Below, piece after piece: positions 25,651 to 33,503 of a stretch of 38,991 nt of DNA. The position numbers and the translations under genes are program-made. Numbering within the stretch: position 1 is the first letter of the stretch; each line of letters opens with the position of its first letter. This DNA comes from an uncultured Bacteroidota bacterium. GTDB taxonomy: Bacteria > Bacteroidota > Bacteroidia > Bacteroidales > F082. The notes under the pieces are model-generated. The model worked only from the letters and a program-made list of their open reading frames with translations. It was not told where the DNA came from and ran no database searches. The stretch covers positions 1 through 38,991 of the forward strand of contig CALDOI010000156.1 in assembly GCA_937912115.1 (NCBI GenBank), in the 5' to 3' direction.

Positions 25651-26147
25651 TGAAAACATCAAAATATTGGGTTGATAAACTATGTCTTCTTCCCCACCCC
25701 GAGGGAGGTTACTTTAAAGAGGTTTATAGATCAGCAGAAAAAGTGTACTTAAAATCACTACCTAACCGTTTTAAGGGTGATAGATCCTTTTCCACATCCA
25801 TTTATTTCCTTCTCGAAAAAGGTCAATTTTCTGCATTTCATAGGATTAAATCTGATGAAATATGGCATTTTTATGATGGCGATCCATTAACGGTGTATGT
25901 AATTGATAGCAACGGTGAGTTGATATTATATAAACTAGGGTTGAATCCTGAAACAAAAACCTTACCTCAGCTTACTATCCCTGCCAATTGTTGGTTTGCA
26001 TCCGAATCGAATGGGGAATTTACATTGACGGGATGCACCCTAAGTCCCGGATTCGATTTTGAAGATTTTGAAATGGGCGATAGAGATACCTTATTAAGTA
26101 AATACCCGAACTTAAAGGAAATTATTCTGCGATATACACAGGATTGA
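25650..26147 (+). CDS. Cupin, DUF985 family
   Basis: A 165-residue beta-barrel cupin of the DUF985 (YML079-like) family, function unknown; homologues bind small ligands in the barrel. The family opening LLPHPEGGYFKEVYRS is at 12-27. It is followed by TSIYFLLEKGQFSAFHRIKSDE, IWHFYDGDPL and the late block NCWFASES, TLTGCTLSPGFDFEDFEMG. The ATG shares a base with the stop of the PorT-like gene. Nothing in the context explains this pairing of a cytoplasmic cupin with an outer-membrane barrel. Confidence 0.92.
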   Translation: MKTSKYWVDKLCLLPHPEGGYFKEVYRSAEKVYLKSLPNRFKGDRSFSTSIYFLLEKGQFSAFHRIKSDEIWHFYDGDPLTVYVIDSNGELILYKLGLNPETKTLPQLTIPANCWFASESNGEFTLTGCTLSPGFDFEDFEMGDRDTLLSKYPNLKEIILRYTQD

Positions 26148-26187
26148 TTACACCCACGAAAACCACTGAAATACTAAATGACTAAAC

Positions 26188-26215
26188 CATATAAGGCATA
26201 TAAGGGCATATAAGG
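26188..26215. repeat. Short tandem repeat, 3 x CATATAAGG
   Basis: Three copies of CATATAAGG at 26188-26196, 26197-26205 and 26207-26215, with one extra G before the third. They lie in the 147-base gap between the cupin and sugar-kinase genes, preceded by ACCACTGAAATACTAAATG, which looks like related short-period sequence. Confidence 0.8.
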
Positions 26216-26294
26216 AAATAGGGGTCATAAGTTTGTGGGAAATAAATGACTTATCTGCATTAAAGCAATCGAACAATTGAACTACCTTTACACT

Positions 26295-27206
26295 ATGGTT
26301 TATGCATTAGGAGAATCTTTGCTGGATATTATAATAAGTTCGATGGATGATGTTGTAGTAAGGCCTGGTGGTGCAATGTTAAACACTTCCATTTCCCTTG
26401 GCAGATCAAATATTGATGCATCATTAATCACTGAATTGGGCGACGATAGTACTTCTGATTTGATAATTTCATTTCTTAAAGATAATAATGTATCTCGCCA
26501 ATATGTAAATCTATACAATGAAAACAACACATCCCTGGCTTTGGCATTTTTAGATGAGAACAAAAAACCAAGCTATACTTTCATCAAAAACTATCCTGAG
26601 AATAGAAACTTTGCAACATCACCAAATTTCAACAAAAATGATATACTATTATTTGGATCGCTTTATTCCCTCGACAAGCAAATAAGGTCACAGATATTAA
26701 CTATGGTTAAAAATGCCCGACATAGAAATTCATTAATTATATACGATCCAAATATCAGACATGCCCATCATCTTAACGATGATGAACTACTTCAAGCAAT
26801 TTTTGAAAATATCAAGCTATCAACAATTATTAAGGGTTCTGACGAAGATTTCTCAAATATCTTTGGTAGTCCAGATTTGCAATATCAAATAGCAAAAATT
26901 AGAAAGCTAAATGAAAAAGCGTTAATTATTATTACGCAAGGCGCAGATGGTTTAGTTGCAGATTTTAATAATAAGCAACTAAGATTACCTGCAATAGAAA
27001 CAGAAATTATAAGCACAATTGGTGCCGGTGATGCGTTTAATGCAGGTATTATTTACGCGATCATAAAGTTAAACATTAAAAGTCAAATTGATCTGAATAA
27101 TTCCCTTGAAGAAATTCTAACTACAGGGTTGAAGTTTTCGGCACAAGTTTGTAATTCGATTGATAATTATATTGATTCTATTAGTGTTAACGAAAGAAAA
27201 AATTAG
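26295..27206 (+). CDS. PfkB-family carbohydrate kinase
   Basis: A cytoplasmic sugar kinase of the PfkB/ribokinase family, 303 residues, phosphorylating a monosaccharide with ATP; fructokinase is the most likely type but the sugar is not certain. The N-terminal YALGESLLDIII and glycine motif RPGGAMLNTSISLGR match the family. The C-terminal signature IGAGDAFNAG places the anion hole and catalytic base D246 (GAGD 243-246). The ATG at 26295 is preferred to an in-frame TTG 18 bases upstream, which is not conserved-looking. Its stop overlaps the convergent PspC gene by 4 bases. Confidence 0.9.
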   Translation: MVYALGESLLDIIISSMDDVVVRPGGAMLNTSISLGRSNIDASLITELGDDSTSDLIISFLKDNNVSRQYVNLYNENNTSLALAFLDENKKPSYTFIKNYPENRNFATSPNFNKNDILLFGSLYSLDKQIRSQILTMVKNARHRNSLIIYDPNIRHAHHLNDDELLQAIFENIKLSTIIKGSDEDFSNIFGSPDLQYQIAKIRKLNEKALIIITQGADGLVADFNNKQLRLPAIETEIISTIGAGDAFNAGIIYAIIKLNIKSQIDLNNSLEEILTTGLKFSAQVCNSIDNYIDSISVNERKN

Positions 27207-27835
27207 TAATTCTTTTTCCTAAACTTACTTTTTGCCTGAGATGCCAGATCATCGAGCTTATCTTTAATCTCATTCATTTCTTCACGAAAGGATTTCTCAA
27301 TATTTGAAATAGTAACAGGATCACCTTGCATTTCCAGTTTTTCGCTAATGGTACGAGCCGGAGGAATAATGGCCCATAGTACTAAATACGCTAGAATGCT
27401 TAAGCCTGAAATAGTTACTATAACAAACCCTATTCTAAACCATACAGTATCAAGGCGAAAATATGCTCCTAAACCCGAACAAACACCACCTATCATCCTG
27501 TTATCAATATCACGAAAAAGGCGTTTACGTCCTACTTGGATTACATCCGGATCACTATAATCGGAAGTTGTATCTTCCTCAAACTCCGATGGCTTACCCA
27601 TTATGGCTATTACTTCGTTAACATCCTCCATTGTAATTATTTCCTTTTTACTATTAAGCTTCTGCTGAAATAATTCAACAATACGAGCCTCTATATCTAT
27701 AATAATTTCGTCACCTCCCTGGGTATTTTTGAAATGTCGATTTATTTGTTTGAGGTATGATTTTAGTTTTTCATAGGCTTCTTCATCCACATGAAAAATA
27801 CTCCCGCCAATATTTATGTTCATTATTTTATTCAT
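27203..27835 (-). CDS. PspC-domain membrane protein
   Basis: A 210-residue protein with a cytoplasmic N-terminal region (INIGGSIFHVDEEAYEKLKSYL, about 5-90), often paired with PspC in Bacteroidota. A PspC domain follows (about 100-165: RLFRDIDNRMIGGVCSGLGAYF, then a membrane segment GFVIVTISGLSILAYLVLWAIIPP). A basic tail ends it. PspC domains act in envelope-stress responses, here without other Psp proteins. It overlaps the upstream PadR regulator by 8 bases, a pairing common in this phylum, so the regulator likely controls it. A second ATG at 27823 is possible. Confidence 0.92.
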   Translation of the reverse strand: MNKIMNINIGGSIFHVDEEAYEKLKSYLKQINRHFKNTQGGDEIIIDIEARIVELFQQKLNSKKEIITMEDVNEVIAIMGKPSEFEEDTTSDYSDPDVIQVGRKRLFRDIDNRMIGGVCSGLGAYFRLDTVWFRIGFVIVTISGLSILAYLVLWAIIPPARTISEKLEMQGDPVTISNIEKSFREEMNEIKDKLDDLASQAKSKFRKKNY

Positions 27836-28172
27836 CGTTGTTGGTTTTATAGTTAATTAAACTATTAACAGAATTCGATAACTGCATCCAATTTTCTTTT
27901 AGCGATTCCAGTACTTTACTACCAGTTTCAGTTAAGCTATAGTATTTTCTGGGTGGTCCTGATGTTGACTCTTCCCATCGGTAACTAAGCAAACCATCGT
28001 TTTTAAGCCGGGTAAGCAAAGGATAGATAGTTCCCTCTACCACTAACAACTTTGCTTCCTTTAATGCTGTTAGTATATTAGAAGCATAAACTTCTTCATT
28101 CGAAATTACTGACAAAATGCATAATTCCAAAACACCTTTCCTCATTTGGGCATTTGTTTTCTCTAGTTTCAT
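27828..28172 (-). CDS. PadR-family transcriptional regulator
   Basis: A small winged-helix repressor, 114 residues, of the PadR type 2 (short) subfamily. The DNA-binding core reads QMRKGVLELCILSVISN, EVYASNILTALKEAKLLVVEGTIYPLL and TRLKNDGLLSYRWEES. It is followed by GPPRKYYSLTETGSKVLESL, the usual wing and start of the dimerisation helix. The ATG at 28172 is chosen; the open frame extends to a TTG at 28190 that lies in the -10 region of its own promoter. It overlaps the PspC gene by 8 bases. A palindrome upstream looks like its autoregulatory operator. Confidence 0.93.
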   Translation of the reverse strand: MKLEKTNAQMRKGVLELCILSVISNEEVYASNILTALKEAKLLVVEGTIYPLLTRLKNDGLLSYRWEESTSGPPRKYYSLTETGSKVLESLKENWMQLSNSVNSLINYKTNNDE

Positions 28173-28176
28173 TCTG

Positions 28177-28184
28177 CAAACATA
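28177..28184 (-). promoter_or_regulatory. -7 box for the padR-pspC operon
   Basis: On the minus strand TATGTTTG, only 4 bases before the ATG at 28172, so the message would be nearly leaderless. The -33 position falls inside the palindrome at 28199-28215. Confidence 0.5.
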
Positions 28185-28198
28185 CAACAAATTACAGT

Positions 28199-28215
28199 AC
28201 TATGCATTACATAGT
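28199..28215. promoter_or_regulatory. Probable PadR operator
   Basis: ACTATG (28199-28204), 5 bases, CATAGT (28210-28215): a perfect 6-bp palindrome 27 bases before the padR ATG, over the -33 region. ACTATG-N5-CATAGT resembles sites described for short PadR repressors, so binding here would block the operon. Confidence 0.6.
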
Positions 28216-28375
28216 TCTATAATATTTACACTACAATTATAACAACCTGTATACTTGTGCTTTATGATTGATAAAATTATTGATTATAAAAGTATTTGCA
28301 ATAATACACTCAATATTGTTACTTTTTTTGGAATAACTTTCCAATTAATAGCTTATTAAATTTACTATTTACAAT

Positions 28376-28383
28376 TATATTTG
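28376..28383 (+). promoter_or_regulatory. -7 box for aroQ
   Basis: TATATTTG lies 20 bases before the aroQ ATG at 28404. The in-frame TTG at 28392 would be at the transcription start and is therefore unlikely as a start codon. No -33 TTG is evident. Confidence 0.5.
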
Positions 28384-28403
28384 CGGCTAAATTGGTTATA
28401 AAT

Positions 28404-28823
28404 ATGAAAGTTTTAATACTAAATGGTCCAAATTTAAACCTTACCGGTGAAAGGGAGACAAAACTATACGGTACATTATCTTTTGAAGATTATCTTGATG
28501 AGTTAAGAAACAGATTTCCTAATATGGACATTAGTTACGATCAATCGAATATTGAAGGCGAGATTATCAATAAAATGCAGGAAGCAAATTTCGAATACAA
28601 CTCAATCATTCTTAATGCAGGTGCATATACCCACACTTCAGTGGCAATTGGTGATGCTGTGAAAAGCCTGGAGATTCCTGTTGTGGAGGTTCATATGTCT
28701 AATATTTTCTCAAGGGAAACCTTCCGTCATACTAGCCACATAGCTCCATATTGCGTTGGAAGCATATCAGGTTTTGGAATGGATTCGTACCGACTGGCAC
28801 TGGCTTACTTTCGAAGTACTTAA
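28404..28823 (+). CDS. aroQ: 3-dehydroquinate dehydratase, type II
   Basis: Dehydrates 3-dehydroquinate to 3-dehydroshikimate in the shikimate pathway, cytoplasmic dodecamer. The 139 residues fit type II enzymes. Visible family motifs: ILNGPNLNLTGERE near the N-terminus, the catalytic Tyr in KLYG (Y22), LNAGAYTHTSVAI with the substrate-binding Asn and the catalytic-loop partner, EVHMSNIFSRE with the active-site His, and the closing HTSHIAPYCVGSISGFG. No other aro gene is adjacent. The stop overlaps that of the convergent glycosyltransferase by 4 bases. Confidence 0.96.
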   Translation: MKVLILNGPNLNLTGERETKLYGTLSFEDYLDELRNRFPNMDISYDQSNIEGEIINKMQEANFEYNSIILNAGAYTHTSVAIGDAVKSLEIPVVEVHMSNIFSRETFRHTSHIAPYCVGSISGFGMDSYRLALAYFRST

Positions 28824-29836
28824 CTAAATCCTTTTTTAAGGTCATCAAACTTCTTCTTTCTCAACAGGTAATGGTCGGTAACTATATTCCCATTATAAAC
28901 TTTTGTTACCTTATTTCGAATTGTATTTTTTCTCTTCTGTCTGATTTTTTGATAATTCCGGTAAAAATAAATATGCGCTCTTATAACGGCAATAAAGTCA
29001 GAAAAACCTCCCTGTATTAAAAATTTAAGTCCTGCCAGCCCGTCCAAAAATAATCTGGTTAACAGTACTCTATTTAGTTTTTTTGAGGGAAGGTTTTTAT
29101 AAAGAAGAATAAAATTATTCCTAAAATTCAAATATGTTTTCCATGCTGAACCAACTGGCAAAGTTCCACCTCCCACATGATAAACTTTTGAAGTAGGGCA
29201 AACCATAACTTTATTTCCAAGGCTTTTTATTCTCCAGCAAAAGTCTATTTCTTCCATATGGGCAAAAAAGTCATCATCAAAACCGTTCATCTGATGAAAA
29301 AGGTCGGCTCTTACAAACATACAAGCTCCTGTGGCCCAGAAGACTTCTACAGAATCATCATATTGGCCTGTATCTTTCTCAAGTACTTGAAACAATCTTC
29401 CACGGCAAAAAGGATAACCTAATTTATCAATGTATCCTCCACTAGCTCCAGCATATTCAAATTCCGATTTGTTATGGTATGATATTATTTTAGGTTGACA
29501 AGCTCCAATTGTTGAATCACTTTCCATTAAATTAATCACGGGGTTAATCCAATTTTCACATACTTCGATGTCTGAATTTAATAGAATGTAATATTCAGCA
29601 TCTATTTTCTTTAAAGCTAAATTATACCCAGTAGCAAATCCACCATTAGATTCATTCTGTATAAGTTTAACCTGGCTAAACTCTTCTTCAATCAATTCTA
29701 CTGATCCATCAGTTGAGCAATTGTCAGCTACCCATATTTCGGCATCATTCGAACTAAATTTAATTACCGATGGAAGAAACTTTTTTAAAAATTTTACTCC
29801 GTTATAATTAAGTATTACTAATGCAACTTTTTTCAA
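28820..29836 (-). CDS. Glycosyltransferase family 2 protein
   Basis: A cytoplasmic, membrane-associated GT-A glycosyltransferase, 338 residues, of the rhamnosyltransferase-like (WbbL-type) branch of family 2. The N-terminal VALVILNYNG (4-13) and ADNCSTDGS (37-45, nucleotide-binding D38) are followed by the DxD-like LLNSDIEV (85-92). GACMFVRADLF and FDDDFFAHMEEIDFCWR carry the acceptor-side ED motif. The basic C-terminal tail (about 285-338) may touch the membrane. No polysaccharide gene cluster surrounds it, so the acceptor is unknown. Confidence 0.92.
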   Translation of the reverse strand: MKKVALVILNYNGVKFLKKFLPSVIKFSSNDAEIWVADNCSTDGSVELIEEEFSQVKLIQNESNGGFATGYNLALKKIDAEYYILLNSDIEVCENWINPVINLMESDSTIGACQPKIISYHNKSEFEYAGASGGYIDKLGYPFCRGRLFQVLEKDTGQYDDSVEVFWATGACMFVRADLFHQMNGFDDDFFAHMEEIDFCWRIKSLGNKVMVCPTSKVYHVGGGTLPVGSAWKTYLNFRNNFILLYKNLPSKKLNRVLLTRLFLDGLAGLKFLIQGGFSDFIAVIRAHIYFYRNYQKIRQKRKNTIRNKVTKVYNGNIVTDHYLLRKKKFDDLKKGFS

Positions 29837-29992
29837 TTAAATATAATTATTAGATTATACTCTTAATATTCAGATATAATTATGAAGATATTGCTAAAAA
29901 GTTTACGAAAATATAACTCTTTTTGTAGTTATCAATATTTAACCTGAAAATAGTAATATAAAAATGGTCAAGAAGTTTTGGCTTAACTTAAT

Positions 29993-31453
29993 TTACCAAG
30001 GTTGCACATATGATTTTGTTGCTTTGCCGCCCCACGTATCTGGGATAACATTATCATCAATACTATTGGGATCCCAGGTACGACGATAAATAATAGTTTC
30101 CCATCTGTAGTTACTTAGCTCGCCAACAGCATTTGAGTGAATTAGTTGAAAATCATTTGTAACAATATCATGTGTGTAGTATACAAACTTTTTATCACGT
30201 TGATCGCCCAATTGATAATAATGCCAAATCTCATATGGGTAACCTGCTGGTTCAAAATGGTGTTCAGAAATAATATTTGGTTGCCCATATTGTAAATAAA
30301 CCCTGCCCCTGTCGGTTTCATAGCCTTCGTGCGATACAGACTTAAAATTCTTGTTTGCCTGCTTAACCAATAAGAGATAATCAGTCCAGGCAACTTCAGG
30401 ATTCAATTTATCACGCTCAAGCCAAAAGTTCAAAAAATATTTCCTTAGCTCATTAATATCAGCTGAGGCAAGTTGTTGTTTAGCATATGCACGCTCAATG
30501 TCGGTTGAAATTGGAGATAAGTATTTAATATAAGTATATAATGTGTCACGACTTCCTATGTTTTCAACAAAAGTATTTTGAGTATTTACTACAAGTAAAT
30601 TTGTTAAACTGAACTGTGCACTTGGATTATAGCGCTGAAAGAAAGTTTCCTTACCAGCAATAAGTTCATTGAGCCGGTTCCTTGCTTCAAGCACAAGCAA
30701 ATAGTTACCGCTTGGTAAATCAGTAATATTGAATGAACTAAGTATAGGTATTACATTTTGTGGTACAGTCCTCTTTCGGGTTATATATTGATCAAGCTTT
30801 TTATCTGCCTCAAAAGGTCTGATATAGTATGTTAATAGGAAGGCATCATCACCCAAAATTTCCTTTGAATTATACAACTCAGCGTAAAACGAAATATTTA
30901 CTACCGACTGAGGTAAATAGTTGAAAACATAAGGAGTTAATATATATCCGTTTTTTGAAAAATTACTTTCTTCATCCGACTTCTCAAATGAACTGAGTAA
31001 CTCAATATCCGAAAAAACAACCTCCTCATCCGGAAAATGAATAGTAAAACTTGCATTTGATTTCATTTCTTCCTGATCACTATTACTATCTCGTAAAGAA
31101 ATCTCCATATTGTATTCACCTTCAGGCAGGGCATATCGCTGAACATCAAGCATATTTAGCTCATTTTCAATAGTATCAGTTACAATAGGGCCTGCTAAAT
31201 TGTATTTAGCAAAATTCACAATAGAGTCGCCAATTTTAAAAAGTATTTTAACATCAACTGATCCTTGAAAATTTCCATCGTCTAATTTTTTATATTCAAT
31301 ACTCTTTCCGTTAACCGTTAGGTAAGTTTCAATATACGGTTCATTATTTGGTGTATTAAACGCTGAATATGATAAATATGCTCTTAAATTTTGGCTGTTG
31401 CATGTTAATGAAAACAAGACAAAAATCACTGTATATGATATAATTTTTTTCAT
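29993..31453 (-). CDS. GWxTD-domain exported protein
   Basis: A 486-residue exported protein with the GWxTD domain near its C-terminus (about 335-450), a Bacteroidota-centred domain of unknown function often next to envelope genes. A signal peptide covers about 1-20; Cys 18 (SLTCNS) could be lipidated. The middle is beta-rich. The name-giving motif is changed: it reads EGYETDRGRVYLQYGQPN, with Tyr for Trp. The following YPYEIWHYY and NYRWETIIYRRTW blocks are typical. The 5' side shows a good promoter. No neighbour clarifies the role. Confidence 0.85.
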   Translation of the reverse strand: MKKIISYTVIFVLFSLTCNSQNLRAYLSYSAFNTPNNEPYIETYLTVNGKSIEYKKLDDGNFQGSVDVKILFKIGDSIVNFAKYNLAGPIVTDTIENELNMLDVQRYALPEGEYNMEISLRDSNSDQEEMKSNASFTIHFPDEEVVFSDIELLSSFEKSDEESNFSKNGYILTPYVFNYLPQSVVNISFYAELYNSKEILGDDAFLLTYYIRPFEADKKLDQYITRKRTVPQNVIPILSSFNITDLPSGNYLLVLEARNRLNELIAGKETFFQRYNPSAQFSLTNLLVVNTQNTFVENIGSRDTLYTYIKYLSPISTDIERAYAKQQLASADINELRKYFLNFWLERDKLNPEVAWTDYLLLVKQANKNFKSVSHEGYETDRGRVYLQYGQPNIISEHHFEPAGYPYEIWHYYQLGDQRDKKFVYYTHDIVTNDFQLIHSNAVGELSNYRWETIIYRRTWDPNSIDDNVIPDTWGGKATKSYVQPW

Positions 31454-31474
31454 CGATTGTTATTTTAGTTACTG

Positions 31475-31505
31475 CAAAGTTAAATTAATTGAATTGTACG
31501 ATCAA
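31475..31505 (-). promoter_or_regulatory. Promoter of the GWxTD gene
   Basis: On the minus strand TTG (31505-31503), 20 bases, then TAACTTTG (31482-31475), 21 bases before the ATG at 31453. Both elements fit the Bacteroidota consensus. Confidence 0.6.
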
Positions 31506-31551
31506 TATTTTTATACAAAAATAGAGCCAGCATCTACATCTAATGCTTTAT

Positions 31552-31559
31552 TATCTTTG
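31552..31559 (+). promoter_or_regulatory. -7 box for the methyltransferase gene
   Basis: TATCTTTG lies 68 bases before the TTG start at 31628, leaving room for the short upstream frame at 31577-31615. No -33 TTG. Confidence 0.45.
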
Positions 31560-31576
31560 AAATAAGGAATGAAGCA

Positions 31577-31615
31577 ATGATTACATACATGAATTTGACT
31601 AATTTAGCTAACTAA
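31577..31615 (+). other. 12-codon upstream ORF in the methyltransferase leader
   Basis: ATG at 31577 to TAA at 31613-31615 encodes MITYMNLTNLAN. It is in the same frame as the methyltransferase and ends 12 bases before its TTG start. It may be a leader peptide, or the remains of a longer N-terminus cut by the TAA. Translation is not proven. Confidence 0.3.
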
Positions 31616-31627
31616 CAAGTAATATCA

Positions 31628-32491
31628 TTGTCAACAAACCGTAACATAGCCGACTACTACAACCAAACTCTAAATCATTATCAAAACTGGTGGAAGCTGG
31701 ATAATAATCTGGCAGTTCATTATGGTATTTGGGATGAGAACACAAGTAACTTTCAAGAGGCTCTGGCAAATACAAATCGCTTATTGATGGAAACTGCCGA
31801 TATAAAAGAGAGTGAACATATTCTTGATGCCGGTTGTGGTGTTGGTGGTTCGGCCTTTTATCTAGCCAAACAAAAAAAAGTAATTATAGAAGGAATTACA
31901 TTAAGTGAGAAACAACACAATTATGCCACCAAAAAATGCAAAGAATTACACCTTGAAAATCAAGTTAACTTTTCGATTCAGGATTATACCAATACTAATT
32001 TTAAGGATAGTAGCTTTGACCTAATATGGGCTATTGAAAGTATTACATCTGCACCTAACAAAATAAAATTTATAAATGAAGCTCATCGATTATTAAAAAC
32101 AGGAGGCCGAATAATTATTGCTGATTATTTCAAATCAAAGGAGCATCAAAACGACCCTAAGAAACTATTGGAAAAATGGAGAATACTATGGAGTATGGCT
32201 TCATTTGATACGCTTAAAAATTACACTAAGTTGTTTGAAGAAAATGGGTTTAAACGCACAGTTCATAAGGATGTAACAAAGCACATAACTTCTACAGCAA
32301 AAAGAATGTTCTGGTCATATTTATTGGGGGGACCTTTAGCTGTGATTTATAATATGTTTAATAAACCTTCTCCTTTTGCGCGAAATCACTACAAGTCCGG
32401 ACTTTATCAATATAAAGCACTTAAACAGGGCTTGTGGAATTATAATGTACTATTATTTGAGAAGATTGACAGCTACAAAAAAAGAAATTAA
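31628..32491 (+). CDS. Class I SAM-dependent methyltransferase
   Basis: A 287-residue Rossmann methyltransferase of the group containing tocopherol, sterol and terpenoid methyltransferases. The SAM site HILDAGCGVGG is at 64-74, followed by GITLSEKQHNYA (acidic-loop region shifted to Ser/Glu), DLIWAIESITSAPNK and EAHRLLKTGGRIIIADYF. The N-terminal DYYNQTLNHYQNWWKL and AVHYGIWD match the small-molecule type. The start is TTG: the preceding in-frame stop at 31613 leaves no ATG or GTG. It converges with an isoprenoid-synthase-like gene, sharing 4 bases at the stops, so a methylated terpenoid substrate is an attractive guess only. Confidence 0.85.
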   Translation: MSTNRNIADYYNQTLNHYQNWWKLDNNLAVHYGIWDENTSNFQEALANTNRLLMETADIKESEHILDAGCGVGGSAFYLAKQKKVIIEGITLSEKQHNYATKKCKELHLENQVNFSIQDYTNTNFKDSSFDLIWAIESITSAPNKIKFINEAHRLLKTGGRIIIADYFKSKEHQNDPKKLLEKWRILWSMASFDTLKNYTKLFEENGFKRTVHKDVTKHITSTAKRMFWSYLLGGPLAVIYNMFNKPSPFARNHYKSGLYQYKALKQGLWNYNVLLFEKIDSYKKRN

Positions 32492-33486
32492 TAGTCGCTT
32501 TTTATTTGATATGCAATAGTTTTCAGAACATTTCGTGGTTTCTCCATATCACAAATTAACTGTTTACGCGTGAATGAATTAATCGTAAACAACCCATTAT
32601 TTTTGTTTTCTAATTTTTGATATTGATCCAAACACACAAACCCCCTGTTAATTACTGGCATTACAATATCTAAAAATTGTATGATTTGTTTATTTGGATA
32701 ATGCATCTTATAACTCAAATCAATAAATGAACCTAACTGTTCACGATAAAGCTTTCTCATTTCATAAACTGTATGTATCGTAGTTGGAATAGTATAAATC
32801 TTACTCTTATAATCTTTATAAATATCAAAAATATCATTTTCAAATTGCATTAATGCGCCTAGCTGAAATAATGCCTCTTTCTCTCCTTCTACCAATTTAT
32901 TATCGAAACCCGATCTGTAAAACAATACAGAGTTACCACCTTTTTTTTGAGTTATTTCCCATATACGGTTTTTTCTTATATCTGAGTTCTCCTGCTCCAC
33001 ACTACAAACCTGAGCTTCGAAAACCATTAAAAGCTTCTCAATAATTAAATTGGGATGGGATGATTGTTCCAACGATTTCAAATAAAAATCGAGAAAAAGC
33101 TTTTCATTTGAGGATGATGGAGTAATGCTTTCCGGTTTCTTAACCAGTTCATTTATATATTCCTCGCTTAGTTTATGGTCATCAAAAAAATCATCAAACA
33201 ACCCAGTAATAACTCCCTGACTGGTGCTAGTCCAACGTTCCGAGTCCAACATTGTGTTTCCTCTTAAAACACAAAAAGCTTCCCCAAGAATAGAAGGTAC
33301 AGCAAGTCCATAATACTTATTTATTTTAACAAAATCCTTTTGACTTAGAGTGCCATCATTCATAACTTCTGCATTTTGTAACATCGGTGTAATGTTCTTT
33401 TGCAGAAACTTCTTTTGAATATTTATGGATTGAATAATCCCAAGAAAGTTTAAAGGGAGTTTTATAGAATTTCGAAGTTTACTCAT
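32488..33486 (-). CDS. Class I isoprenoid-synthase-like protein
   Basis: A 332-residue, probably all-helical protein that looks like a class I isoprenoid synthase, distant from squalene/phytoene synthases. The aspartate motif GLFDDFFDD is at 96-103 (D98, D99, D102, D103). The second metal motif is NDIFDIYKD, with N217, D221 and D225 spaced as in the NxxxDxxxD of squalene synthases, followed by KSKIYTIP like their RRGRIYLP. Both Mg-binding motifs are intact, so it is likely active on a prenyl diphosphate. The ATG at 33486 is used; the frame extends to a TTG at 33510 inside the palindromic element upstream. Product unknown. Confidence 0.7.
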   Translation of the reverse strand: MSKLRNSIKLPLNFLGIIQSINIQKKFLQKNITPMLQNAEVMNDGTLSQKDFVKINKYYGLAVPSILGEAFCVLRGNTMLDSERWTSTSQGVITGLFDDFFDDHKLSEEYINELVKKPESITPSSSNEKLFLDFYLKSLEQSSHPNLIIEKLLMVFEAQVCSVEQENSDIRKNRIWEITQKKGGNSVLFYRSGFDNKLVEGEKEALFQLGALMQFENDIFDIYKDYKSKIYTIPTTIHTVYEMRKLYREQLGSFIDLSYKMHYPNKQIIQFLDIVMPVINRGFVCLDQYQKLENKNNGLFTINSFTRKQLICDMEKPRNVLKTIAYQIKSDY

Positions 33487-33503
33487 TTTTTGATTGAATG
33501 ATA

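Noticed and set aside
28173-28403. tRNA or small RNA gene between padR and aroQ
   Set aside because: No cloverleaf, conserved T-loop sequence or terminator was found. The region is AT-rich, with only promoter and operator signals.
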